Shown one piece after another: positions 1 through 5,776 of a DNA stretch of 7,260 nt. The stretch is from assembly GCA_017626655.1 (NCBI GenBank), contig JAGAIH010000310.1, positions 1 to 7,260 on the forward strand, read 5' to 3'. This DNA is from Clostridia bacterium. Lineage in GTDB: Bacteria; Bacillota_A; Clostridia; Oscillospirales; CAG-272. A program made the position numbers and the translations under genes. The stretch's first letter is position 1; each line of letters starts with the position of its first letter. The notes below the pieces were generated by a model, which was given only the letters and a program-made list of their open reading frames with translations, was not told where the DNA came from and made no database searches.

Positions 1-1359
1 GCCCTGCTCGTCCATGGTGTAGTAGCCGTTGGGGACGAGTCCGTTGGATTTGGTAACATAGTAGACCTGATCCCTAACAGCGGCCAGGGTGGAGCTGTTG
101 ATGTAGTAGACGTAGCCTTCGGAGTCGGCGACAGCGCCGGCGTACTGGGGAATTCCATCTATACAGAATCGAAGAAGTCCGTCGGGACAACGAGTGAGTC
201 CTTGAGCGGGTGCATTCATTTCTGTGTCAACATATACTCCATTGACTAATGCTCCATCAATAATCTCATATCCGCCAAGATAATGGAGCGTAACTTTTTT
301 GAGTGAGACATCTCGAACATCAACATTGCTCCATTGAGCATCTCTTCCTTGATAATAAACATCTGTGAGATTCTCACAATACTGAAAGGCTCCCGTTTCA
401 ATACAAGTGATAGTCTTTGGAATGGTGATTTTGGAAAAACTCATTCCGATGAACGCATTCCCACCGATGGTTGTCACGCTTCCGTCATCAGGAATAACAC
501 TTGTATTACATCCGGCAACGACGGTCTTTGTTGCTGTTTTGATAATGCAGTTACCATCACTATGATATACAGGATTGTTCGGATCGACTGTTATTTCCTC
601 CAAACCTGTACATTCCCATATCAAGCAATCCCGGATGTCTGTAACTTGCTCCGGTATATGCAGAGAACGCAGAGAAGTACAGCCAAGGAAAACATCATAT
701 CTGGTTTCCTTTAGATTCTTAGGGAGTACAATGCTCGAAATGTTCGTTTGGGCAACTATGGCCTCATTCAGCACTTCGATGTTATCAGACAACCTAATAT
801 ATTCCAGCTTCTTACATGATTCAAACGCCAAATGCCCAATTTCTTTTACACTGTCTGTCATAGTAACCGAAATCAAGCTATCACAATATTCAAAAGCACC
901 CGACTCAATTTTCTCAACACCATCCGGGAGTTCAACAGTCAAAAGGCTGCCGCAGTTGGCGAATGCATAATAGCCAATCGTTTTAACCGTCGGCGAAATA
1001 GTGATCGCTTCAATTTGTTTCATGCCCGAAAATGCTTGGGAAGCAATGGAAGTAATGCCGTCCTGGATAACAACGGTACGAACTCCTTCGTACTCTTTCC
1101 AAGGAAATGGCATCGCGTAGGTATAATAATCCATTTTTCCCTGACCGCTGATTACCAGCTCACCTGTTTCCGAATCAAAACGCCACAGAAGACGATCACC
1201 CTCTGTATAGTTTCCGCACTCTTCATAATAATATGCTCCCGAATATACCTTTGCCCCCGCCATAACCACGCCAACCAAAACCATCAGCGCCATCATAGCT
1301 ACGCAGAACCCCATCCGCAGGATCAATTTCGTACGGGCACTCATACTTCTTGCTGTCAT
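1..1359 (-). CDS. BspA-type leucine-rich repeat surface protein, 3' end outside the window
   Basis: The reading frame stays open for 453 codons from ATG at 1359 to the left edge, so the C-terminus is missing. AAGGAGG lies 8 bases upstream of the ATG. Residues 1-11 are basic (RTK) and 12-36 are hydrophobic, which fits a signal peptide or N-terminal anchor. Residues 43-95 contain the lead-in common before these repeats in gut Firmicutes (WRFDSETGELVISGQGKM, then PWKEY). Residues 96-335 are LRR_5/BspA repeats with recurring I..G.F..C..L..I.IP units. Residues 341-360 are the usual closing W.NV...L....LHY segment. From about 385 the protein changes to glycine/tyrosine-rich sequence (YVYYINSS, YYVTKSNG, NGYYTMDEQG) like the repeated C-terminal wall-associated modules of clostridial surface proteins. 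The likely role is an exported adhesin-like protein, inferred from family. It lies 58 bp behind the DUF6472-type gene and could be co-transcribed with it. An isolated TATAAT at 1395-1400 lacks a good -35. Confidence 0.85.
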   Translation of the reverse strand, partial: MTARSMSARTKLILRMGFCVAMMALMVLVGVVMAGAKVYSGAYYYEECGNYTEGDRLLWRFDSETGELVISGQGKMDYYTYAMPFPWKEYEGVRTVVIQDGITSIASQAFSGMKQIEAITISPTVKTIGYYAFANCGSLLTVELPDGVEKIESGAFEYCDSLISVTMTDSVKEIGHLAFESCKKLEYIRLSDNIEVLNEAIVAQTNISSIVLPKNLKETRYDVFLGCTSLRSLHIPEQVTDIRDCLIWECTGLEEITVDPNNPVYHSDGNCIIKTATKTVVAGCNTSVIPDDGSVTTIGGNAFIGMSFSKITIPKTITCIETGAFQYCENLTDVYYQGRDAQWSNVDVRDVSLKKVTLHYLGGYEIIDGALVNGVYVDTEMNAPAQGLTRCPDGLLRFCIDGIPQYAGAVADSEGYVYYINSSTLAAVRDQVYYVTKSNGLVPNGYYTMDEQG

Positions 1360-1417
1360 TTTATAAACCTCCTTCAAAGTAAATTATGACATTTATTATA
1401 TATTTTTGTTCTCATAT

Positions 1418-1642
1418 TCAGATTTGCTTATGCACACTCTTATACTCATCGTAATACCGATAGTAAGGGCATCTCCCCGTCTGCCCCGAGATAAACGAGA
1501 TCATCTCGTCCTCGTCCAGATTCACCTGGCAGACGTAGGCGTCCAGCTCCTCGTCGTAGTCATAGAACTCGCAGTCTTCACAGCGGCCTACGGCTGGCTT
1601 TTTTTGCTCCTTTAGGGGCTTTTTCTTTTGGATTTCTTCCAT
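1418..1642 (-). CDS. Small cysteine-rich DUF6472-type protein
   Basis: This is a complete 74-aa protein. A lysine-rich N-terminus (residues 5-15) precedes CEDC at 21-24, an acidic YDYDEELDAYVC stretch, NLDEDEM, CPYY at 58-61 and a DEYKSVHKQ tail. I recall this pattern (CxxC, YDEE, C.VNLDEDE, CPYY, DEY..V.KQ) as the small DUF6472 family of Clostridia, whose function is unknown. The four conserved cysteines suggest a small metal-binding or redox-sensitive fold; that is inference. ATG at 1642 is chosen because GAAGGGAAG sits at a workable distance upstream and a TTGACA/TATACT promoter lies just before it. It precedes the LRR gene on the same strand with no terminator visible between them. The family is common in host chromosomes, so I place it outside the mobile element. 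Confidence 0.8.
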   Translation of the reverse strand: MEEIQKKKPLKEQKKPAVGRCEDCEFYDYDEELDAYVCQVNLDEDEMISFISGQTGRCPYYRYYDEYKSVHKQI

Positions 1643-1667
1643 GCGGAGTCACTTCCCTTCTGTTTTT

Positions 1668-1683
1668 CGGTATCAGTATACCG
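1668..1683. repeat. Perfect 6-4-6 inverted repeat over the -10 box
   Basis: CGGTAT (1668-1673) and ATACCG (1678-1683) are exact complements around a 4-base spacer. The repeat lies across the -10 box of the leftward promoter. A repressor site there is possible, but no candidate regulator is encoded next to it. Confidence 0.5.
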
Positions 1684-1703
1684 CATTTCTCCAAATTTGT
1701 CAA
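1675..1703 (-). promoter_or_regulatory. Sigma-70/SigA-type promoter for the DUF6472-type gene
   Basis: Read leftward, TTGACA (1698-1703) is separated by exactly 17 bp from TATACT (1675-1680). This is a near-consensus vegetative promoter about 33 bp before the ATG at 1642. A perfect inverted repeat, CGGTAT-CAGT-ATACCG (1668-1683), covers the -10 box and could be an operator. Confidence 0.75.
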
Positions 1704-1713
1704 GAGGTTCGGT

Positions 1714-1741
1714 ACGAGTTCGGGATTTCCGGCATAGGATG
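1714..1741 (+). promoter_or_regulatory. Possible mother-cell SigK-like promoter (weak)
   Basis: AC at 1714-1715 is followed after 17 bp by CATAGGATG (1733-1741). The Bacillus SigK consensus is AC, 17 bp, CATANNNTA, so one -10 position differs. The predicted start point would lie just ahead of the GGAGG at 1762. No vegetative promoter is visible upstream of 1772. This is suggestive only, given how short the motif is. Confidence 0.25.
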
Positions 1742-1771
1742 GATAGAAAGAAATCACCTACGGAGGTACAT

Positions 1772-2257
1772 ATGGAACGCAACATACCGAATCCACAATC
1801 CCCCGCTCCGCCCCCTGCGACCGACCGCCCATCCTCCTCCATGACGGGGCAAGGAAAGCTGATCTTTCAGATCACAACGGCAGGCGGCGCGATCCCCCTG
1901 GCGGGCGCGGAGATCACCCTGCGAAGCCTTGGTTCATCCGACGGAGCCGGGGGAGACATTCTGGCGGTGCTGGTCAGCGGCCCGGACGGCCGCTCCGAGC
2001 TGCTGACTCTCCCCGCACCCTCCCGCCGCTTTTCCCTGGAGCCTGCCCGAGACGGCTCTCCCATCCCCTACGCTCTCTACAACGCCGACGTGCGGATGAA
2101 CGGCTTTTACGATCAATCCTACGTCCGCATTCCCGTCTTTGACGGTATCACCTCCATTCAAAGAGCGAGCATGATCCCTCTGCCCGAAAACGGCTTCGAA
2201 GGGGGCGTGCGGCCCGACGGGGAAAGATTCTTTGAGGGCGAGAGTCCTGATCTGTAA
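1772..2257 (+). CDS. Carboxypeptidase-regulatory-like domain protein, partner of the interrupted peptidoglycan-binding gene
   Basis: The product is 161 aa. ATG at 1772 has GGAGG five bases upstream. The open frame continues upstream to 1628, but that stretch lies over the divergent promoter and is not protein-like. Residues 1-25 are proline/serine-rich and probably disordered. Residues 27-140 read as a beta-sandwich carboxypeptidase-regulatory-like (CarboxypepD_reg) domain: GKLIFQITTAGGAIPLAGAE, then a GPDGRSELLTLPAPS segment, YALYNADV, GFYDQSYVRIPVFDGITSIQ and IPLPEN. I recall this form in clostridial chromosomes directly ahead of a SpoIID-like peptidoglycan-binding protein, and the next ORF here starts like that protein. 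No signal peptide is visible. A role in spore or cell-wall assembly is inferred from that pairing only. GC is clearly higher than in the LRR gene to its left. Confidence 0.75.
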   Translation: MERNIPNPQSPAPPPATDRPSSSMTGQGKLIFQITTAGGAIPLAGAEITLRSLGSSDGAGGDILAVLVSGPDGRSELLTLPAPSRRFSLEPARDGSPIPYALYNADVRMNGFYDQSYVRIPVFDGITSIQRASMIPLPENGFEGGVRPDGERFFEGESPDL

Positions 2258-2272
2258 AGAAAGGAGACAGCC

Positions 2273-2344
2273 ATGGCAACAGGTCTGCCCATCATTCCCG
2301 AATCCATCACCGTACACCTGGGTGAGCCGAACCGCAAAATATGA
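2273..2344 (+). pseudogene. 5' fragment of a SpoIID-like peptidoglycan-binding protein gene, cut by the mobile element
   Basis: AAAGGAGA precedes the ATG at 2273. The peptide starts MATGLPIIPESITVHLGEPN and then reads RKI and stops at 2342-2344. That start matches, from memory, the N-terminus of a conserved clostridial protein of several hundred residues (SpoIID-like domain followed by a peptidoglycan-binding domain), encoded just after the gene at 1772. Here the similarity stops at about residue 20, and the serine recombinase gene of a mobile element begins 19 bp further on. I therefore call it a gene split by integration, with the break at about 2325-2335. The remainder should lie beyond the right end of the element, outside this window. 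The family call rests on only 20 residues plus synteny. Confidence 0.6.
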
Positions 2345-2348
2345 TGAT
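2320..2348. other. Probable left attachment junction of the element
   Basis: The recognisable host reading frame ends near GAGCCGAAC (2322-2330), and the recombinase stop codon is at 2349-2351. Serine integrases cross over at a 2-bp core, so no long direct repeat is expected. The exact core cannot be fixed without the right junction or an empty site. This places one end of the element within about 20 bp of its own integrase gene, which is the usual layout. Confidence 0.5.
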
Positions 2349-3827
2349 TCAATCCCCCCAAAAATAGATTTCCACCCGCTCCTCGGGCTTGTTATATACA
2401 ATCTTCTCCACCACCGTCCGCAAGGCCTCATTTTTTGCCTCTGGCGCGATTCCATCGGTGGTTATGATCTCCAGCACCCCAGCCACCTTTGCGGCGTAAG
2501 CGGCCTTGTTGAGGCTCTGCGGGGCGTTGTCGCGGTCTCTCATGGCGTTCAGCTCGGCGATCTTGTCTGTAATCTCGGCCTTGATGGCGGCGTACTGCTC
2601 GATGGTGTCCACTCCCGCGAGATAGGCGTCTTTGGCTCGGTCCAACCGCCTCTCCTCCAGGGCTATGAGCTTGTCGTAGTCTATGCCCTTGCGCTCGGTC
2701 TGGTGGGGCTTGCGGGGGGTGACAGCAAAGGTCTGGGAGCCGACCGCTTGACGCAGACCGTCTATCACGGCGGCCTCGATCCTCGGAACGGTGATGCTGT
2801 GGGAGACGTGGCAAGAGCCGACGTTATACGCACAGCATTGCAAGCACCGCGCCTTATTTTTCCCGGACTTATACCCCGTCCTGGTGAGCGCACCGCCGCA
2901 AGCACTGCACCGCACAAGACCTTTGAGCATATACCCAACAGACTGATCCTGCCTCGCATAGGCGGGGTAGGTCTTTTTTTGTTGAGCAAGCCGCGCCTGT
3001 ACCCGCTCCCACAGTTCTGTGTCGATCAATGGCTCATGGCTCCCCTGTACGGTCATGATGCTGTCGTTATCGTATTTGAGCCGCGTGACGGCGCGGGTGC
3101 CGTCGGTGCTCCAGCGGATCTTGCCGATAAAGCACGGGTTATTGAGCGTATAGGATATCCATCTCTTGTCGGGCTTGTTTCCGCCCTTGGTCTTGACTCC
3201 TCGATCTCCCAGGGCCACGGCAATCTCCCGCATACCCTCGCCGTCCGCGTACCGTCGGAAAATCTCCCGCACCACGTCCGCCGCCCCGCTCTCCTCGTCG
3301 GGAAAATACTGGCCGTCCCGCATCACATAGCCAAAAGGGGGAGCACATAGCGGCTCCCCTCTGCTTGCCTTTTCAGCCATTCCGCGCTTGACCTCCGCGC
3401 CGAGGTTGATGAGGTAGAACTCGTCCATCCACTCAATGATGCGCTCAATCAGCGCACCGTAAGGCCCCTCCGGCAACGGCTCGGACACGGACACCACGGC
3501 CACGTCTTTTTTGCGGAGTAGGTTTTTATATACCAGGCTCTCCTCCTGGTTTCGGGCAAAGCGGGAGAATTTCCAGACGTAGATCTTGTCAAAGGGGTGG
3601 TCTTTCTCCTTGGCGATGGCGATCATCTGGTTAAATTCGTCGCGCTTGCGGGTGGACTTTCCCGAGATACCATCATCGTAAAACACATAATCATCGGGTA
3701 TCTGGTAGCCCTCTTTGGCGGCGTACTCGCGGATCTTTTTGAGCTGGCTGTCGGGGCTGTACTCGTCCTGTCGCTCGTCCGAGACGCGGATATAGGCCGC
3801 GCCGATCTTTAACAACGGTTCCTTCAT
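2349..3827 (-). CDS. Large serine recombinase (site-specific integrase)
   Basis: The product is 492 aa, within the usual 450-600 range. ATG at 3827 is chosen because GAGGTGAGG lies just ahead of it; the frame extends 30 codons further, but that stretch lies inside the upstream gene. The resolvase domain (about 8-150) has AAYIRVS with the nucleophile Ser16, DDGISGKSTRKR at 51-62, and FSRFARN at 87-93 supplying the active-site arginines. The Recombinase domain (about 160-285) follows: PPFGY, REIFRRYADG, LNNPCFIGKIRW. A zinc ribbon has CSAC at 307-310 and later cysteines at 328, 331, 332 and 339. A charged coiled coil lies near 383-432. The family integrates and excises DNA by a 2-bp staggered double-strand break with a phosphoserine link. 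It starts 11 bp after the XRE regulator stop, so the two are probably one transcript. Its 3' end abuts the presumed attachment site. It appears intact. Confidence 0.93.
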   Translation of the reverse strand: MKEPLLKIGAAYIRVSDERQDEYSPDSQLKKIREYAAKEGYQIPDDYVFYDDGISGKSTRKRDEFNQMIAIAKEKDHPFDKIYVWKFSRFARNQEESLVYKNLLRKKDVAVVSVSEPLPEGPYGALIERIIEWMDEFYLINLGAEVKRGMAEKASRGEPLCAPPFGYVMRDGQYFPDEESGAADVVREIFRRYADGEGMREIAVALGDRGVKTKGGNKPDKRWISYTLNNPCFIGKIRWSTDGTRAVTRLKYDNDSIMTVQGSHEPLIDTELWERVQARLAQQKKTYPAYARQDQSVGYMLKGLVRCSACGGALTRTGYKSGKNKARCLQCCAYNVGSCHVSHSITVPRIEAAVIDGLRQAVGSQTFAVTPRKPHQTERKGIDYDKLIALEERRLDRAKDAYLAGVDTIEQYAAIKAEITDKIAELNAMRDRDNAPQSLNKAAYAAKVAGVLEIITTDGIAPEAKNEALRTVVEKIVYNKPEERVEIYFWGD

Positions 3828-3838
3828 GTCCTCACCTC

Positions 3839-4348
3839 TCAATATCTGAAGACTCCTACATCTCCATTGAGCAGGTCGTATACAAAGTAGGCGGTCAACG
3901 CAAGACAGCACAAGCACAGTACAGTGCCGAGAACAAAGACCACGGTGGTGAGCTTGGCATTGTTTTTTTCGAACCTGTCCTTTTCTTTCTTGATCTCTTC
4001 AACCAATTCGTTATTGGTGGCAAGCTGCTTCTCTTTCTCGGCCAGCAAATCGTCTTTATGGTTCAACACGCTTGCATAGGACTCCACAATGGTCTCGACC
4101 TCCTTGGGCGGCTCCTCGCCCTTAAAGACGACCCCGAGGATTCTGTCAACGGATACGCCCAGAGCCGCCGCCATAGCCATGACATTCTCGTTACTGGGGC
4201 GCTTTCCCGCTCCGCTGATGATGCGGGAGATCGTGGACTCGGGCAACCCTGTCAGCTCGGCGATGTCCTCATTAGTCAAGTGCTTTTCCTCTTTGACCTC
4301 GCGAATCTTTTGTATCAAGGTACTCGTAAAAGTATTCGTAAAATCCAT
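3839..4348 (-). CDS. Membrane-anchored XRE-family regulator
   Basis: The product is 169 aa, starting at ATG 4348 with AAGGAG upstream. Residues 10-72 form an XRE helix-turn-helix domain (LTNEDIAELTGLPESTISRI as the core, then ALGVSVDRIL). Residues 90-131 are highly charged and heptad-like (AEKEKQLATNNELVEEIKKE), a probable coiled coil. Residues 133-157 are a single hydrophobic segment (VVFVLGTVLCLCCLALTAYF), followed by a short tail. The expected topology is an N-terminal cytoplasmic DNA-binding domain held at the membrane. No LexA/CI-type peptidase domain is present, so RecA-triggered self-cleavage is not expected. It directly precedes the recombinase in one leftward operon and diverges from the 58-aa gene. 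I infer that it controls both directions from the shared AT-rich intergenic region. XRE proteins with a C-terminal transmembrane helix are known, but the signal they sense is not evident here. Confidence 0.88.
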   Translation of the reverse strand: MDFTNTFTSTLIQKIREVKEEKHLTNEDIAELTGLPESTISRIISGAGKRPSNENVMAMAAALGVSVDRILGVVFKGEEPPKEVETIVESYASVLNHKDDLLAEKEKQLATNNELVEEIKKEKDRFEKNNAKLTTVVFVLGTVLCLCCLALTAYFVYDLLNGDVGVFRY

Positions 4349-4363
4349 TTATTTCTCCTTTTT

Positions 4364-4489
4364 GTGCAATTTTTAGACAAAAAAGTGCAAAAAACCATTT
4401 TTGCATCCCCAAAATTGTATTTACATCCATAAAAATGAGCCTAAATAATGAAAAAATGACACCCCAAAAATGCAAATTTGCTCTTGCAA
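4364..4489. promoter_or_regulatory. AT-rich divergent control region with repeated TGCAA/TTGCA half-sites
   Basis: The interval between the XRE-TM gene and the 58-aa gene has GTGCAA at 4364-4369 and 4385-4390 (21 bp apart, two helical turns). It also has TTGCA at 4401-4405, TGCAA at 4471-4475 and TTGCAA at 4484-4489. The last is the -35 box of the rightward promoter. These could be binding half-sites for the divergent XRE regulator. In such AT-rich DNA some recurrence by chance is expected. Confidence 0.35.
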
Positions 4490-4511
4490 TTTTTTTGGTT
4501 TGTGCTATAAT
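4484..4511 (+). promoter_or_regulatory. Extended -10 promoter for the 58-aa gene
   Basis: TTGCAA (4484-4489), 16 bp, then TGC-TATAAT with the hexamer at 4506-4511, so both a -35 and an extended -10 are present. It lies 44 bp before the ATG at 4555 and points right, away from the XRE-TM gene. Confidence 0.75.
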
Positions 4512-4554
4512 AATGCCATCAACCACCCCGCCCGACACCTCAAGGAGGAAAAAT

Positions 4555-4731
4555 ATGAAAGAGAACAACGAAGACCACCACAACACAGAAAGCCGCGCCG
4601 AGTTAATGCTCCTCGTCAGGGATGCCGCTCTGAACGGAGAGATGACCGCCGCCGATATATACGAGCTGGCTGATCTGGCTCGGTCGATGCTTGGGGAGCG
4701 CGATGGGACTCCCGAGGCGGTCTCCGCCTGA
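4555..4731 (+). CDS. 58-aa acidic helical protein of unknown function
   Basis: ATG at 4555 has AAGGAGG seven bases upstream and lies downstream of a good promoter. An in-frame ATG at 4435 is upstream of that promoter and is rejected. The N-terminus (1-14) is polar and charged. Residues 14-27 (RAELMLLVRDAALN) and 31-47 (TAADIYELADLARSMLG) look like two amphipathic helices, followed by a short acidic tail. I recognise no family, and no HTH motif is evident. It has its own promoter and terminator, so it is monocistronic. It diverges from the membrane-anchored XRE regulator, in the place where phages often carry Cro, an excisionase (recombination directionality factor) or an antirepressor. Those are positional guesses, not sequence-based calls. 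Confidence 0.7.
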   Translation: MKENNEDHHNTESRAELMLLVRDAALNGEMTAADIYELADLARSMLGERDGTPEAVSA

Positions 4732-4755
4732 ATCTCCCTCGGTACTCGTTTGCTT

Positions 4756-4793
4756 CCCCTGCCGCTGGTTACGGCAGGGGGTTTTTATTTTTT
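4756..4793 (+). terminator. Intrinsic terminator after the 58-aa gene
   Basis: CCCCTGCCG (4756-4764) pairs perfectly with CGGCAGGGG (4772-4780) around a 7-base loop and is followed by a T-rich run broken by two bases (4782-4793). It is strong for rightward transcription. In the leftward direction there is no U-tract after the hairpin, so it should not stop transcripts from the membrane-protein pair efficiently. Confidence 0.9.
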
Positions 4794-5234
4794 GCGGGGA
4801 ATCCTGCCGCGCAGGAATCCAAAATATAGGCACAAGGCATATCCTACAAGCAATAAAATTTGTTTTGAAATTGCCGTTATATTGTAGATTGTATCGCCCG
4901 ATGCCATATTTTTGGCAGAAAAAATAGTATTGAAGGAAAAACTATCAATATCGTGTATAACGATTGCACCAGCCACATCGTTTCTCGCCACTATTCCGGA
5001 AGTGTATTTTCCGTAAAACCGCTCTCCTATAGCTTGTACATAGTAGTCGCATGAACCGTCCTTTTCAAGAGTCAATCGAGCAAACTGATCTTCTATTTTC
5101 CCGATATACGTGCAGTTCATAGTATGTGAAAACATTGGCTTTAGTACCATGTTAATGTTAATCATTAGCAAGAAAAAGAAAACTGCAAACATCAATAACT
5201 GTATATTGACTTTTTTGTTGTTTTCCAAAATCAC
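4785..5234 (-). CDS. Small two-helix membrane protein, copy B of a paralogous pair
   Basis: The product is 149 aa if GTG at 5234 starts it. TTG at 5228 has better spacing from the GGGGG run at 5236-5240 and would give 147 aa. A hydrophobic helix at about 13-31 (MFAVFFFLLMININMVL), a polar middle domain of about 90 residues and a second helix at 124-141 (QILLLVGYALCLYFGFL) end in a basic tail RGRIPRKK. Orientation is uncertain, but the basic tail suggests both termini are cytoplasmic and the middle domain external. It shares PMFSH..C.Y, DVAG, SGDT and the entire final helix with the protein encoded just upstream. I recognise no family. The gap to the upstream gene is 28 bp, so they form one operon. 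The stop codon lies inside the T-run of the opposing terminator. GC is low compared with the recombinase. Superinfection exclusion or another lysogenic accessory role is possible but unproven. Confidence 0.75.
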   Translation of the reverse strand: MILENNKKVNIQLLMFAVFFFLLMININMVLKPMFSHTMNCTYIGKIEDQFARLTLEKDGSCDYYVQAIGERFYGKYTSGIVARNDVAGAIVIHDIDSFSFNTIFSAKNMASGDTIYNITAISKQILLLVGYALCLYFGFLRGRIPRKK

Positions 5235-5262
5235 ACCCCCTTTTTCTTGATTTTACTTTGCT

Positions 5263-5718
5263 TTACCCCTTCAATAGATCGGTGTTCCAATCGTCGTCAT
5301 CTTTTGCCTCCTTTTTTATTGGTTTGTCCCTCTGAATAAAGGCAAAATATACGCAGATACAAAAAAACGCAACTATAAGGATCTGATAAAATACGGCTCT
5401 GCCGCTTACAAAAGTCTCGCCGGAACGATAGTCGCGCATAACAAATGCGGAGTTTTTCCCGAATAATTTTCCCGAGTCAAGCGTAATTGCCGATATTCCC
5501 GCATTGTCTGGGAGTGATACGGTCTCGAATGTGTAAAATCCTTTTTTTCCTTCGACGTCATAAGTATCTCGCGTAAACCTTATGCTATAAGACTCTCCGT
5601 AATAGCAACCCTTTATGTGCGCGAAAATGGGGGACAAAAGCAACACAACCTCTAAAATTATAAGAACGGCAATGCAAAATTCTGCTATTTCCTTCTTTTT
5701 TTCTTTTATCAATTCCAT
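5263..5718 (-). CDS. Small two-helix membrane protein, copy A of a paralogous pair
   Basis: The product is 151 aa. ATG at 5718 is chosen because AAGGAGG lies seven bases upstream; 13 upstream in-frame codons cross the ribosome binding site and promoter and are rejected. A basic N-terminus (IKEKKKE) precedes a hydrophobic helix at 12-32 (FCIAVLIILEVVLLLSPIF), a roughly 75-residue middle domain and a second helix at 110-128 (FYQILIVAFFCICVYFAFI). An acidic tail with DDDDW follows. SPIFAH..GC.Y, DNAG, SGET and QIL..........YF.F align with its downstream neighbour. From SGET through the second helix and basic junction the two align without gaps over about 38 residues. Function is unknown. It has its own promoter and so can be expressed apart from the repressor gene behind it. 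Low GC and position between two control modules fit a lysogenic accessory (moron-like) cassette; that is inference. Confidence 0.82.
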   Translation of the reverse strand: MELIKEKKKEIAEFCIAVLIILEVVLLLSPIFAHIKGCYYGESYSIRFTRDTYDVEGKKGFYTFETVSLPDNAGISAITLDSGKLFGKNSAFVMRDYRSGETFVSGRAVFYQILIVAFFCICVYFAFIQRDKPIKKEAKDDDDWNTDLLKG

Positions 5719-5738
5719 AAAACTTCCTCCTTTCTTCA

Positions 5739-5767
5739 ATTTTAACATAAAAAACACAAAATTTCAA
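5739..5767 (-). promoter_or_regulatory. Extended -10 promoter for the membrane-protein pair
   Basis: Read leftward: TTGAAA (5762-5767), 17 bp, then TAAAAT (5739-5744) preceded by TGT, giving an extended -10. The predicted start is only about 14 bases before the ATG at 5718, so the leader would hold little beyond the ribosome binding site. It would allow expression separate from the repressor. Confidence 0.5.
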
Positions 5768-5776
5768 TGCTTTTTG

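Noticed and set aside
334..1389. Overlapping rightward ORFs of 126, 131 and 185 aa
   Set aside because: All are antisense to the LRR surface-protein gene, whose frame is continuous with clear repeats over the same interval.
1395..1400. Separate promoter for the LRR gene (TATAAT on the minus strand)
   Set aside because: No acceptable -35 is found at 16-18 bp spacing, and the region is AT-rich; read-through from the DUF6472-type promoter is as likely.
1628..1771. N-terminal extension of the carboxypeptidase-regulatory-like gene to 1628
   Set aside because: It would overlap the divergent promoter and the start of the DUF6472-type gene, has no ribosome site, and is unlike the family; ATG 1772 has GGAGG at the right distance.
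2232..3350. 372-aa rightward ORF
   Set aside because: It is antisense to the recombinase, which has catalytic and zinc-binding motifs throughout; the rightward product shows no domain and results from GC-rich codon use.
4435..4554. N-terminal extension of the 58-aa gene to 4435
   Set aside because: It starts upstream of the promoter at 4484-4511, so it could not be translated from that transcript; AAGGAGG marks ATG 4555.
4603..4927. ORFs across the 58-aa gene and terminator (76 aa minus, 78 aa plus)
   Set aside because: They run through the terminator hairpin or antisense to supported genes and have no ribosome site.
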